NCBI GenBank assembly: GCA_038503075.1
Contig: JBCAML010000004.1
Span: 2,067,149 to 2,131,148, forward strand
Direction: 5' to 3'
Source of the DNA: Gyromitra esculenta
Lineage: Eukaryota; Ascomycota; Pezizomycetes; Pezizales; Discinaceae
Length of the DNA stretch: 64,000 nucleotides
Positions 42,320-54,549 of the stretch are shown one piece after another. The translations under genes were made by a program, and so were the position numbers. The notes beneath the pieces were generated by a model. That model was not told where the DNA came from and ran no database searches. It saw only the letters and a list, made by a program, of their open reading frames with translations. Numbering within the stretch: position 1 is the stretch's first letter; each line of letters begins with the position of its first letter.

Positions 42320-43068
42320 GTTGCTGGATTGCAAATAGAAACGGAATTGCAGTACTGAACGAAGCGATTGTGCTGAACAAATTTATCTGTGGAAACCAAG
42401 AATTTGGAGGGGCAGCTTTTTGGAGGGGCTACTTACATGGACTTAGTGGGGCTTACAAGTTCTTGGCGCGAGAAAAAAAGACCCTGCCCTGAGAAGGATT
42501 TCGTGCCTGCAGTTGCAAACACAACCTGCTGGTGGGCATCGGAACCTCGTTATCGGAATTGGTCAGAGTGGGGGCGTGCGATGATGAATTTTATTGAGAA
42601 AGAAGAAGTAAAAGACGCCCTTATCGTCTCCTGCCGAACGGTTCGCTCATGTAAAACATCAATAAACACGCATTTCCAGAAGACTCTGATAATATCGAGT
42701 CACGTGACACTGTTATGACCCTAGCCTGTACCTTAAGTCTGGGGTTGATCTATTCTACTTTCTCGAGAGCGCACCGTACGATCATAACGCAAAACGCAAT
42801 GTCCGTCGCAACTATGAGGGCAGCATTTTGTACTTCTCGCTGCCAGTTCTTCCTCTGTCGCTTCCCTTACCCTCTCGAATATCTCCTCGACTAAGAGGGA
42901 GCAAGTTTTCTAGATCTTGTACCTATTCTTTAACCCCAATGCCCATTTAGCCTCCTTTAGCTTTGCTAATTTCTGGTAAACTTTTCTCCAGTCTTTCCCA
43001 CGAATATATGGTTCATCCACTCGCAGGTGTTCCCGGATATACGGGAGACCGTGAAAACCCCACGACAA
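42320..43068. other. Intergenic, no gene seen
   Basis: Upstream region of MTD1. A 109-codon frame on the plus strand (42389-42718) has no domain. TTACATGGACTTAG and CACGTGAC (about 42701-42708) are the only motif-like items; CACGTG is an E-box where bHLH factors could bind, but the link to MTD1 is speculative. Confidence 0.4.
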
Positions 43069-43690
43069 CTAAAGAGTTTGTGGTTCAGCTAATGGCAGTG
43101 TAGCAAAAGCACGAGATGAAAGTCGAAGGAAACGGAGTGCAGGCATGGTGGCTAAAAGGGCTATTTGATGTAGAATTTCATCTAGGAGGATTGAGAATGT
43201 ATCAGGTGTTATCTGCGAAATTGATAGGTGACTGATTGAATAAGAAGGTATCTCCTTTGGAGCCGCAGAAGGCGGGTTGGAGAGTAGCTCTATCAGATAC
43301 TGAGTGGTACTTGGATCTGATATTAACCATTGTCGTATAACAAAACAGCTGGTAAACCTAATTTCTACCAATAATATGGTATGGAATACCTTAGCTTACA
43401 TCCTCTCCAGGGCTTTCTTGTAGCGTCGATTATCGTAATTGAGGTAACCATAATCCGCATCGAGCGCTGGTAATGTGCACCGCCCCATGGGTTTGAAGTG
43501 ACGTGCCAGAACCGAGTAGACAGAATCCCGTGGTAACCTTAGATTTTGTAGATTTTAGGCGTGGTCTAATGCTTGAGTACCCCAAGGCAGGCGCCGTGAA
43601 ACGGGAAGCACAGATCCTCAAGGTCGAGATCTACTCGAAAGTCACCATAGCTACAAGGTGTCTATTAGCGTCGAACACGAGAGCGATTTG
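43069..43690 (-). pseudogene. F-box protein remnant
   Basis: Two broken blocks on the minus strand. Near 43690-43390, pieces in different frames (C-F-P-F-H-G-A-C, R-F-W-H-V-T-S-N-P-W-G, D-Y-G-Y-L-N-Y-D-N-R-R-Y) resemble the N-terminal half of fungal F-box proteins, with stops and shifts between. Near 43371-43069, D-E-I-L-H-Q-I-A-L-L ... L-R-L-S-S-R-A-F-A-T-L-P-L is an F-box-like motif. No continuous reading frame or plausible splicing restores it, so I regard it as a decayed gene. Family name is an inference from motifs only. Confidence 0.5.
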
Positions 43691-44464
43691 AAATTTGGAG
43701 ACCTTATCAGGTGAAATAGGCATGGGCTGAAGGCGGAGTCAGAGTTGGCAGTTATTGGCATAATGCAATATCGTTAAATCTAAATCCGGAAAGAAGTGGA
43801 TCATAATACCGGAATGCGAGTAGAATGCGCTAATTTTATGGGCAACGCCTTATTGCGTCGGTAAGTACATGTAAATATCGATTATACTTATTATCTATCT
43901 TAATACTCCAGGATTGGAATAAAGAACAACCCTACGTCTTTGAAAGCGCCTTGCCACCCCTGTGAGTATATGTATGTAATTCCTCTCAGCATCGGTGTCT
44001 GCAGGGTACTCAATATTAGAATACGTAGGAGCTATAATCCGCGCTCTGCTGATCCACTACATACACCCCACAAAATATGCAGCGTAGTTCTTGGCTCATT
44101 TCCGGTTACCGATTTTGATTTTTGAATAGTTTTGGGACTCGAGATTATACGATTTTCTTGGTGCAAGAGTATGGGTTCGAGCAAGGGCTGAACGTCTTAG
44201 GGTGTGCAGTTTGGTACAGAAATACACGTCTCACGAAGGGCGTCCTTTTGAGCCTCTATGGCCCCTTGGATGTGCCACGATGCACAGAATATCGAGTGAT
44301 AATTCGTGCTCACGAATACCCCTGCCAGTACCAAGACCTGCAGCTGGCTGACTAACCCTAGCCCAGCGTTGGCTTGCGGCTCACGACTCGCGATGTCCAG
44401 ATCGATCTGTCCTCTCGCTCCCCCATATTCTGTATTCTGATCCCCGACTCTCCTTTCACGAATT
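43691..44464. other. Intergenic, promoter side of PIG-U
   Basis: No gene seen. Overlapping open frames on both strands (44122-44673) have no recognisable content and end where the PIG-U coding exon starts. Confidence 0.45.
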
Positions 44465-45888
44465 ATGGGCCGGCGGAGTTTCCTGGTCATCATTGTCGCC
44501 GTCGTCCTCAGGCTGGTTCTGTTCGCGGCGTTTCCCTCGCTGCCAAACCTCCTCACCAACCGCGTCGAGATCTCAACACCAGTCACAAGCTTCAAGCGAC
44601 TGCAGGAGGGCCTGTTTCTGTATACCCATGGCGTGTCTCCTTACGATGGTGGAGTCTTTCACCAGGTGAATAGCTACTCCGCAAAATCTCCGTCTGTCTA
44701 GGGGATTTAGGATTACTGATGAAAGCGAATACAGGCTCCCCTGCTACTCGCATTCTTCACAACCCTCCCGTCTTCGGCAGTAGCCACAAACCTCATTTAC
44801 ATCGTCCTCGACGTCTTCTCCGCACATGCTCTGATCCAGATCGCAGCTACCGGCATCTCTGTCGCCCCTTCTACCAGAAAAGAAGCTCAATGGCCTCCCT
44901 GGGCCGTCGCTGCAGCGTTCCTGTTCAACCCCTTTACTGTTGCAACCTGCCTTGCCCGCCCAACCATTGTTTTCACGAACACTGCGGTCCTTACTGCCAT
45001 CTCCAAGGCTGTGCGCGGTAACGGCCCCGCGGCCGTGTTAGCGCTCGCCATGGCGAGCTATCTGTCGTTGTACCCAATACTGCTGCTTCCACCGATGATC
45101 TTGCTTTCGTGGGACTCGCTGGCTGTTAAGGCGTCTTCGCTGGGATCGTTTGCGGCGAAGCAGACGGGAGTCTTCTTTGCAGCGGTAGCGGGGTTGCTGG
45201 GGTTGTCGTATTTGATTACTGGCAATTCGTGGGAGTTTTTAGCGTCGACTTATGGGGTGCATTTACTGCTACCGGACTTGACACCAAATGTGGGGCTGTG
45301 GTGGTACTTTTTTATCGAGATGTTTGATTCGTTCAGGAACTTCTTTCTCTGTGTATTTCAGCTGCATCTAGCGGTGTATGTGGGAGGGTTATGCATACGA
45401 CTACGGTATATTGATATCCTGACAGTGGGAGGAAAAGAAAAAAAAGCAAGGGTTAACATTCAAGTTAGGAATCAACCGCTATTCGTTATCACCACCCTGC
45501 TCGGCATATCCTCCATCTTCAAATCTTATCCGTCGATCGGAGATACAGCACTGTACCTATCGCTTCTATCTCTCTACCGCCATATCTTCCCACGTAGGTT
45601 TTCTCTCAGCCAGGATAGCCCCCCTAGCTCACTCGCTAACGAACCTTAGTAATGCGCTACGCCTTCTTCGCCACCTCTACGCTCCTCTATGCAACTCTTC
45701 TCGGCCCCGCCTTCTACTACCTCTGGATCTATGCCGGCTCCGGCAACGCAAATTTCTTTTATGCAATTACGCTTGTGTGGAGTCTTGCAGTTACTGTGCT
45801 CGTCGGAGACGCCCTATTTGCAGTGCTGAGAGATGAATGGGAGACACAGAGGCCGGAGATGAGAGGGAAGGAAGTGATTCGTATATAG
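44465..45888 (+). CDS. PIGU: GPI transamidase subunit PIG-U/CDC91
   Basis: Four exons (44465-44665, 44735-45405, 45469-45593, 45650-45888) encode 411 residues. PIG-U is a multispanning ER-membrane subunit of the GPI transamidase that attaches glycolipid anchors to proteins. Visible: M-G-R-R-S-F-L and a hydrophobic N-terminal helix, R-L-Q-E-G-L-F-L-Y and S-P-Y-D-G-G-V-F-H-Q, F-N-P-F-T-V-A-T-C and the family signature W-Y-F-F-I-E-M-F-D-S-F-R-N-F-F. The splice joins R-L-R-N-Q-P-L-F and I-F-P-L-M-R-Y restore family sequence. About 9-10 membrane segments are expected. Convergent with the P450 gene. All introns have GT/AG ends of 55-70 nt. Confidence 0.94.
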
Positions 45889-46515
45889 TAGTGTATATAG
45901 AAGAGAAGGGAAGAAAAGGGTTAGTGGGTGTTTATTTGTTTAAAGGTGTTTTTGGTGGGACTTGCAAAATGGCATGGCATGGCATGGCATGGTTATTCTG
46001 TGTTTTATATTTTAGGTTGGATAAGCAGTGAGCAATAGAGGCTGCCAGGGAGAGCCGAGAACACAATAGTTGCAGGTAGGTGCATGGTGCTTGTGGGCAT
46101 GCTCAAGTTTTAGCTGTTTATAAAACTTGAACTTGGTGGACATAGTTAGATGTATGTGGGTTTTGTGATATCAGCCCCCAGGTTTTACTCTTAACTCCAA
46201 GTGGGACAGCCCAATTCCAACCCCTAATGCATCCACTCTATAGGTTTGCGGTAGTCTCGTGTCCAACCCCTTCCGCGCAGTAGGGATGAGAGCGAGCCCA
46301 GGTTTACGGATGAGCACTGCAAGCAAAAGAGCTGGACATATGGCAGACGCCCAACCACAGAACAGAGCAAAGATGATCTCACAACACCCCCCTCAACATG
46401 TATTCAAAGATTAAATCATAAACAGATATATATATATTCATTAACCAGCAAGTGAAATACGCCCAACTCCAAACTATAGCAAAAAAAAAAAAACGCTCCT
46501 AATTACGCTGATAAA
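45889..46515. other. Convergent gap, no gene seen
   Basis: 3' flanks of PIG-U and P450. It contains a short tandem repeat (ATGGC)n at about 45969-45990 and an A-run near 46481-46492. Confidence 0.5.
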
Positions 46516-48564
46516 TCACTCCTTATCATCAATCGGTGGCACATAAATGCCCGGTCTCCTAGTGTACTTAACATGCAGCTCTGGCCTGTTCCAGAGCAAA
46601 TAGTTCTCTGTGTCTCTGTTCCAATCCAGATTGTCATCCACTAGTTCCATATCGAATACCCAGAGCATCTTGGATAAGATTGTTCGCATCTCCATCAATG
46701 CAAGACTAAACGAATTGCGTTAGCGAGATCCGGGAGGGAGGGAGGGAGGGAAGGAAAGGGGGGGGCGGAGAAATACTTCCGTCCGATGCAGCTACGTGAT
46801 CCGAGTAAAAATGGTTGACTGGCCTCTTTGACATCCTTACAATCTGGGTCGAGCCAGCGCTCCGGGATGAACTCGTAAGGGCGGTGGAAGTTCTTTTCGT
46901 TATGCGTCGTTGCGTATGACATCGTAGATACAATCACCTAGGTTGGATCTATATTAGCATGTTCTTTACCGCGAGCGATGAGGGGGGGGGCTAGAGTAAG
47001 AACCCACTCCTTTCGGGATGTAGTGGCCGTCAACCACTTCACCGGGACTATATCTGGGGGTGCCGAAAGGTACCGCGGGGAAGATTCGGAGCTCCTCTTC
47101 AATCACTGCTTTGAGGTAGGGTAGTTTCTCGGTGGGCAGGCCTTTGATATCGTCGTAGTTCTGGAAAGATTCACGGATTTCGGTCACGAGCTTTTGGTAT
47201 ACCCTGGGGTTACGGCAGAGGTAGTAGGTAATGCCGGATAGAGATGTGGCGGTTGTCTCTGAGCCAGCAAGGCTGTGGAGGTAGTTTTTGTTAGTATCAG
47301 TCTGCGCATGGATACGGCTATTGGGTACATACACCATGACGCTGGAGTGCGCCTGCATCTCGTCGATCGTGATATTTTGAGCTTCTTTGTTTTCAAGAAT
47401 CTTAGACATGAAGTCTTTTCTATCTGTAACAGTGTTCATGCGCCTAGGACCCACGTTAGCAACGATATCGCCTTCATGGAGAATCACTCGGTATTAGGAG
47501 GCGACTAACTTGATGATCTTATCCTTTGCGTACTGCCAGTGCCTCACCCTCGCAGCCATGGCCTTCTTCGGTACAATATACGGGATGAAAGCCTTCAGCC
47601 ACGGATATGCCGCAATCTCCGAGATCCAGGCAAGAGCTTTAATAGCCTTCATAATCAACGCCGGCCAGAAATGCAGTTCAACTATACACCCCCCCCCAAT
47701 ATTAGATCCTTCTCTCACGTACGTACCACGCGGGGGGGGGTGGGTGGGGGTGGGAAGAGAGTAACTTACGCGTCCTCAAGCTGCCAAAGGGCTCGCCAAA
47801 CGATAAATCACCCACGATGTCAAACGACGCAAAGTTGTACCACTGCGTCATATCCGCACTCTTTTTCGTGGCATGTGCGTCAAGCTGCTTAACAAAGATG
47901 TCGATATACCCGTGGATGATATCCTCCTGCTCCAGCAGCGCCTTCGACGAGAACCCGTTGTTTAGCATTTTCCGCATGCGTGCGTGCTGCTCCGGATCAC
48001 GCGCCGTGGCCAGGTTCGGGTGAGTACCGTCGTTGTACCAGTCCGTCTTGACGAATGTAGGGCGGCCGGTTGTGTGCCCGTAGATATCTTTCCATGACAC
48101 GGTAGACGAGAAGGAGAGCGCGTTAGGGGCGATTCGGATGACGGTGCCGTACTTTTCGTGGAGGGCGGTGATGATCTGGGGGTATTTCCCGCTGACCCAT
48201 TGTTTAGAGTGCCATAGCTATGTGTTAGGTGCTGTTAGTAAATTTCTGAGGGAGGGGGGGGGGGGTAATATTTTGACTTCTTTGTCGTGAGATCAAAGGA
48301 ATAGGGAAAGGTAATAAAAGACCCACCTGTGTGGCTGCTGCGAGCTTGGGCCCAGGATACTTTGAGAGTGGGTGAAAGTATATATTGCGGATACTTCCAA
48401 CTATCCAGTAGACTGCATACTACAGAAAGAACAGCGTAAGTCTCAATCAACTGGGACTGGAGGATTAGGATTCGAGGCAAACTCACGAGAGATATCAATG
48501 CACTTGTAATATAAAATGGTGTCAAGAACGATACCACGTTCGTAAGACTCAAAGCCGGCACCAT
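46516..48564 (-). pseudogene. Cytochrome P450 with a single-base frameshift
   Basis: Eight exons on the minus strand (48564-48487, 48419-48327, 48218-47770, 47681-47510, 47443-47333, 47272-47008, 46937-46777, 46705-46516). The product would be a class II ER P450 monooxygenase: N-terminal anchor (residues 8-35), proline hinge Y-P-G-P-K-L, I-helix A-G-S-E-T-T, K-helix E-E-L-R, P-E-R-W, and the heme loop F-L-L-G-S-R-S-C-I-G-R-N with the Cys ligand. It resembles the fungal secondary-metabolism P450s of the isotrichodermin C-15 hydroxylase type; substrate unknown. In exon 3 a C6 run (48183-48178) where C5 is needed in the K-Y-P-Q-I-I-T motif shifts the frame and gives an early stop. All other motifs are intact, so this is a very recent lesion or a sequencing error. 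Confidence 0.88.
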
Positions 48565-50813
48565 ACTTGGTTATGAAGATTTCGCCTTCTAAAACCCATG
48601 CAATAATGAAGGAGTAGCAAGAAAAAAAAATGCAGAGGCCTGGTATTTACTCAGAGCCAACCACAGAAGCTGTGAGGTTCCCAAAAAAAACTGTCGATAG
48701 TATCCCAGCGGGGATGTTGAGCTTCTTATATACAAATCCACTCAACCCAGCCCACCAGCTACCAAACCCGAGCTTTAAGGCGGCATGCAAACGGCAATAG
48801 GGAATCCGAAAGAAGCGGGGTATGCAAAGGATACAGCTGCCCACTACCCCTCGTGCGTGGCCGAAAGGGCTCAAGTGAATGAAAAATAAAATATTAAAAA
48901 GGTAATACCCGACGAAACGGGAGCAATGCGATCGACATCTACCCATTAGCACCAATCAACTACTCGATGATTCTTGTCTAGCCAACTCCATTGCGTCCGT
49001 AAAAAAGCCATTGCTGAACTAGCATTTACGCTAGATATGCATGTATGCCATTAGTTCTTTGATTTTAAGCCCGCCAAACGATCACCATGAGCACATGTAG
49101 CTGTAGACCCGGGTTTAAGAGATGGTTTATTTCTAAGGCTCACTAGTATATCATCTGAATCAAATACTATCAGCTCGTGAGGGGAAACCGGGGTTTCCTC
49201 CGGTTCCTAATCCGTGTCTCGCTGAATGATGATAGTTTTAGTTAGTGAGTGAGGAATGGAGTATCTAGTTCAGAGTCAAGTTATTAAGGCTTCCCAGAGC
49301 TACTATCAGCCTGGGAGAGGTTCTTTTGAACGGGCAACGTTATACTCATCTAGGTTCCGGCACTCTATCACCGCAGAGTCCTTACTAAATACTACCCTTT
49401 CACTCGCCGGCGAGTTCCCGAGTTCCCGACTTTCCGGGCTCTGGGCCCCTCTGAGACAAGAGGGTATTATTCCCACCAAGCTGGTACCCGAAAACGGATT
49501 AGCCGTGAACCCACCACCGAACACGGTGGTGGATCTCTTTTTTCTTTTCTTTTTCCCACGTATTACGCCAGCCAACTGGCTCGGTTGGATGCTATTCCAG
49601 CCTTGGGATTACATGCAATAGATCCTGGTTGTCGGTATGTTAAATTCGGATTCTGACCAGGTGGGTGATCTCTCTGGCTATCTATGGTATCCACCACATA
49701 CGTTAGTATGGAAGAGCAATGTCTGCGTGCTTTAGAGTAACACAGAGAAAGCCGCTATCCAAATTTCATACTATAACCTCCGCTCAAGGGTATGCAGTAA
49801 GTACTGTTTATTTCCTATACACCGTAAATTGGGAGAAAAATCATGTCGTCCCTGTATTCGCAGGCGTATTCGTTAGTCGAGACTGTTTTTTTTATTTAAT
49901 AGCGAATCGTAATTCTGAGCTGACTCGCGGATCTTGTAATCAGCTCCGGGTAGACGCTGAGACGACAGCAAATTTTCGGCCTAGAGTATCCGTTGCTATT
50001 TCGATCCTCGATCGCTTGCTACTACGGACTGGATTCAGCATGGTAGTTCATACGTAGGGTCACGAAATAAGTAAATAAATGACAGGAAAAGGGAGAGTGA
50101 GAAAAGCAAAAGTGCAAATTGAAAGGTACACAATAAACGCCAATAAATAAATAAATACTTGTATTCCCAAAGCCACGCTTCAATCTAGATCTCAGTACCG
50201 GGCGGGATCTCTCGCCTTTCTTACCTATCCAAGCGATAAAATTCATAATGATGTCACATGTTGCTAGAGGATATCTGTGGAACCCCACAAAGGCTTATGT
50301 TCGCGGGGGCTGGAAAAAACCTCAATTCCTAGTATAGGGTGTCCGAATCAAGACTAAAGAAACTACTGCGACCGGACCCTCGAGTTAAGTCGACTGTAGT
50401 TAGGATAGCTTGATCGCGAGCTTGGTGAGGGTGAATGTGGCAGAATAAACATTAGCTACTAGGCACAATTATGTATGCATATGGCATGCGAGCCCTCACA
50501 AACGCAGGTAGCAACGATCAGAGTAGAGTAGGGAGATAGGACGAACTTGCTAAGCCAATGCACGTACACGCCCATTATCAAGCGGCCCCCCTTCCCCCCT
50601 CCCCCCCGTATCACGAATCCCCACCGTCACATTAAGGAAGCCCTGCGTAGAGTACCTACATAACTTGCTACAGGAATAAATTCTGGCGTATGCAGGCGCG
50701 GATGGCCCGCCAAAACGGGCCCAAATCCGTTGTCGCGCTACCAGCGAATTTATTCCCGCCACAAGCAGCAGCCTGGTGCAAAGGGAATAGCCCGGCTCTT
50801 GAATATCGCATGG

Positions 50814-51075
50814 GGGAACACGATTACCGTATGTACTCCTCAAATACGACCTGCACCTGCCTCGAGCTAAGTCTAATATAGCACTGGGTGACCCAGTCAA
50901 ATGCTTGAGATTTACATGAGCCACATATCATTCCTGTGGTTTTCTCGAGAGATCTTTTGACTGGTAGGATACCGATAATTTGGCCACATTTTGCACCATA
51001 TCAGGCTTAGCTTGAAGCAGATGCAGGTCGTATTTGAGGAGTACATACGGTACATGTATGTGTTCCCTGATTGAA
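50814..51075. repeat. Inverted repeat pair A
   Basis: About 70-bp arms at about 50814-50885 and 51001-51075 are inverted copies sharing GTATGTACTCCTCAAATACG (50829-50848, inverse at 51026-51045), with small differences and a central gap of roughly 115 nt. Possible foldback or MITE. Confidence 0.65.
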
Positions 51076-51163
51076 TTCCAGCGATATCTCCGCACTGAAG
51101 ACGCTCTGCAGGACTCGCAGGCCAGGGACTGGATCCGTTGCCAGATATTTCTGCGTGTGTGCT

Positions 51164-51546
51164 GTGTCGTACTCGTGTTCTCGCGACGTTTCCGAACTGG
51201 CCTGGGTCCACATGAAGGTGCGGACCAGTAGAGAAGTAGCGAGCGGTAAAACTCAGTGAGATTTCAGCCAGTCAACGAATAGTGAACAGCAGGTACCTGA
51301 AATCTAGCCAACCAAGTAGCAGTGAAAGCTGTGGTCACTTAGGTCTAGGTTTAGATTATAAAAGTTGAGGGTTTTGGACCTCTTCCGAGCCTCAGAACTA
51401 GGTATGCAAGTCAAATACACTTTATTTCAACCAAGATTCACTATTTGGTTGGTTAGAACCTACTTCTCGCTACTTCTTTACTGGTCTGCCCCCCATGCGG
51501 ACCCAGGCCAGTTCGGAAACGTCGCGAGAATACGAGTAGATAAGTA
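51164..51546. repeat. Inverted repeat pair B
   Basis: Arms of about 75-80 bp, 51164-51243 and 51464-51546, share CGCGACGTTTCCGAACTGGC and its inverse, plus GAAGTAGCGA toward the inside. The 220-nt centre has no coding content. Like pair A it may be a non-autonomous DNA transposon. Confidence 0.65.
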
Positions 51547-53200
51547 TGTGGTGTGCTATTGTCGACGTTAGCGCCTCGCCACGGTAGCCGCCGACAGAAC
51601 ACACAAAAGCGGTCCGTGTCTCTCTGCCAACACTAGACCGCGATTGTGCTAGCCGCAGAAAGCATGATGTCCACACACGACGATCGAGGCCCAGCTTGCA
51701 CCCTGTCTTTTCCGTGGTGAATTCTCACACGTGTACTTTGCACAGTTGATGCAGCATCTGCTCCAATGCTGGCGTTAGCCCGACTCGCCGTGCTGAGGCC
51801 AGCTGAAGTTGGCCTTTTCCAAAATCAAAAGCAATTCCAGCAGTTTTCATCGTCGATTACAATCGCTTCGATTATAGACAAGAGCGTTTGGCGACTTTAA
51901 CGCACAAAACTGGACCGTATGATTCTGTGTTCAGCAGTCAAGAGTCAAGACAAACGGTAGGAAGAGGTTGGAATAAGGTACAAGACAGGCCTCTGCTTGC
52001 GCGATACTAAGCGCACAGACGCAGCAGTCCGTGCACTGCTTAATTCGATCCTGGGATCGGTCTGAACGTGTTTCCGGGATACGAGAGATATGGAATTACT
52101 GTTGTTTGTTTTTCGGATTCAGGGCAAACACGTCTGGAGGATTTGGGGCGAGTGACATATGGTGATCGTGTTTGACAGTGATGTCTCTCGGCACATATGT
52201 AGTTTTGGCTTAATGCTCTAGTTACCGATGGCCTTGTCCTAGCCGGGGGTGGGTTGACGCTGTATCAGAATGCATCATCTTGCCTATTAACAGTACATGC
52301 AGAGAGCCCTTAAATGGTCTTTTATTAAGCGTTATGAGTTATCACTCGAATCAGAAGCTAGCCAGTAGATTTTTCTTTTTCCTTACTGTTTGTTGGCTAT
52401 TCCATTTTGTACATTCAAGCGCTAGACTACATGTAATGGTACTTTCAACGAATAGCAAATCCAAAGCCCTCCTTTACCTTGCCAAGGGCATACTGTTATA
52501 TATGAGGCTACGCACGCAACCCGAACTCCTGGAACCCATCACAGCACACGGAATGACTAGACTCACAGACTATGCTATGGCCGTCCAAGATATAGAGCCA
52601 CAGAGCTCCGGTAACTAGGTGACTGACTTCGAGTCTCGCTCGTAGCAATTAGTCCATGCCTGCCATGCCACGCTGAGAAAAGCTAAGACATAGCAGACAA
52701 ATGTTACCACAGTTCCATTTACCACAGCTATACTCTAAAAGCCAACAAAATACACCTACACCCTTAAAGAAACTCCTTAATCCCTTAAAAAACAGCCAAT
52801 ACCGGTCCGTCTCCTCGAACTAGAAACCGACCAACCTCTCGGCTCTATTAAATCTACACAGGGAGGCTACACAGCCCTTTTTGAAAAAGTCTACACTAGG
52901 CTCGAATTCTGCTAGCAGGACCAATATCCCCAGTAACGAACTATGTCACCGCGCATGCCGAGTGATACGTGATACGCAGTACTTCAAAAGCGCCACAAAA
53001 GAACCCCCCCAAAAACCCCCAGAACCAAACCAAACCAAACCAAACCAAACCCTCAGTACCAACCCATTCATATTGCTTCTAGGACTAACTACCTGCCGCA
53101 CCCCCTAGCTAACCCCAGTACCCCCCCCAACCCCCCCCCCCGCTACCAAATTCTTAATTCCAACGTATATATATCAAATCCCCTCCAAAAAAAAAAAACC

Positions 53201-53794
53201 TCATCGGCGACAACGCCAACTCCTCTGCACGCACCACCATCCCGCCCTCACATACTTGAACAAGAACACCATCAGCAAAACGGCCATAACCGCGCCGAAC
53301 ACGCCCGCAAAGACGTACACCGTGCTATATAGCACGCGCGCAGCACCATGTCATTAGCTGCAGTATGTAATAGAAAGAGACAGAGAGACAAAGGGGGGAG
53401 GGGGTGGGGGGGTGGTGGTGAGGGTTAATAAGGGTGGTGAGGGAGGATAGCTTACATGCATTGAGCTTGATCGAAGTCTGGGGCTTAAATGTTAGGTGGT
53501 ATTCTCCTAGATATGGGGTATGGTGTATAGGGTATGGGGTATGGTGTGTTGGGAGGGGAGGGGGGAGGGGGGAGGAGGGGGGTTACTGCAGGATTGAGTC
53601 CACGCCCTTTTAGAGAGGGAGGAGGGAGGGCTAGATTCTTCAATGCTGAAGTAAACCGTCTCCGCGACACGGCCTGGGTGCGTGTAGAACATGGAGCTGT
53701 CTGTAGGGAAGGAGCGGATGGAGTCGGCGTCCGGGGATTTGAATTTATGGATGGTGATGAATTTGTTGAGGTCGCTGATGTAGTACTGCTCCAT
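53201..53794 (-). CDS. Predicted small single-pass membrane protein
   Basis: Model with three exons on the minus strand (53794-53587, 53477-53456, 53324-53201) gives 117 residues: M-E-Q-Y-Y-I-S-D-L-N-K-F, a hydrophilic middle, a 22-nt exon (F-D-Q-A-Q-C), and one strongly hydrophobic helix V-Y-V-F-A-G-V-F-G-A-V-M-A-V-L-L-M-V-F followed by a basic, Trp/Cys-rich end (R-A-G-W-W-C-V-Q-R-S-W). Splice signals are GTAACC..AG and GTAAGC..AG and the frame is preserved through both joins. The type I/II orientation is undecided; the positive tail suggests a cytoplasmic C-terminus. I know no family for it. Low-complexity G-runs in the first intron make the model less certain. Confidence 0.5.
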
Positions 53795-54549
53795 TGTTTT
53801 TTTTTCCGTTTTTTTGGGTGGTGGTGTTTGGTTTGCGCTGGCGGAATGAGAAGTATAGCTGAGGTTATAGCTTGAGGGTAGATATAGCTGTGCGGGATAG
53901 AGCATGCGCAAGTATCGATGTCTAGTTTTGTGTGTGGGCTTGTGCGTGTACACGTATTGTTTCGCTCGAAAGACCAGCTGGTCAGACTGCAATCATTGAT
54001 CGTGACTGCAAAGTGAGGCCCAGCTTGAATAGGGCGTCTTGGGATAAGAACTGCTTAGGTCAATGATCAACCGGACCGATTGACCATCGCATTAAGAGTG
54101 ATCGTAGGAAAGGTAACTTGGAGCCGAGGAGAGTTGAAAACTATGTACCTATCTGGATTTCAACCACGTCGCAATGTTAAAAACTAGTTTTTCCTTGTTT
54201 TGCGAAGGTACGCGGTGAGAGTATGAAGCCATTCAGGATATTTGTGGGAAGGAGGTGTCTTGCTGCGAGAATTCTTGTAGAGTTTCTCCTAGACGTCCGT
54301 CTGACTATCCAAAGTATCTGCCGAGTGATAATTCATGATTGAATATGTGCTTCTGGCAGCAATTGTCGCAATAGCTGTCTGAAAACCCCCTTGGACGGCC
54401 CTCAAAAAAATATATTCAGAGCCACCCCGCCCAACAAAGCTCACTCCCAAACCCATCTAATCCCAAATATGACGAAAAAAAACCCCCATAATACACATAC
54501 TATGCAAAAAAACCATATACACACACTCCCACCCACCCCCGGCGCACCA
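53795..54549. other. Intergenic, no gene seen
   Basis: Upstream side of the small membrane gene and 3' flank of the MRPS16 gene. The frame open upstream of 53794 (to 53992) lacks conserved content, so the ATG at 53794 is preferred. Confidence 0.45.

Larger units (their letters stand above)
48565..53200. other. Gene desert with inverted-repeat relics
   Basis: 4.6 kb without a supportable gene. Many short frames occur on both strands, none with a domain. It contains the two inverted-repeat pairs listed next and a (CCAAA)n run (about 53016-53051). It probably consists of decayed transposons. Confidence 0.6.

Noticed and set aside
44122..44673. Overlapping open frames on both strands upstream of PIG-U
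   Set aside because: They overlap PIG-U exon 1 in other frames or lack any recognisable content.
49256..49621. 121-codon plus-strand frame and its antisense partner
   Set aside because: Both frames are open over the same stretch, a chance effect; no motif, and inside the gene desert.
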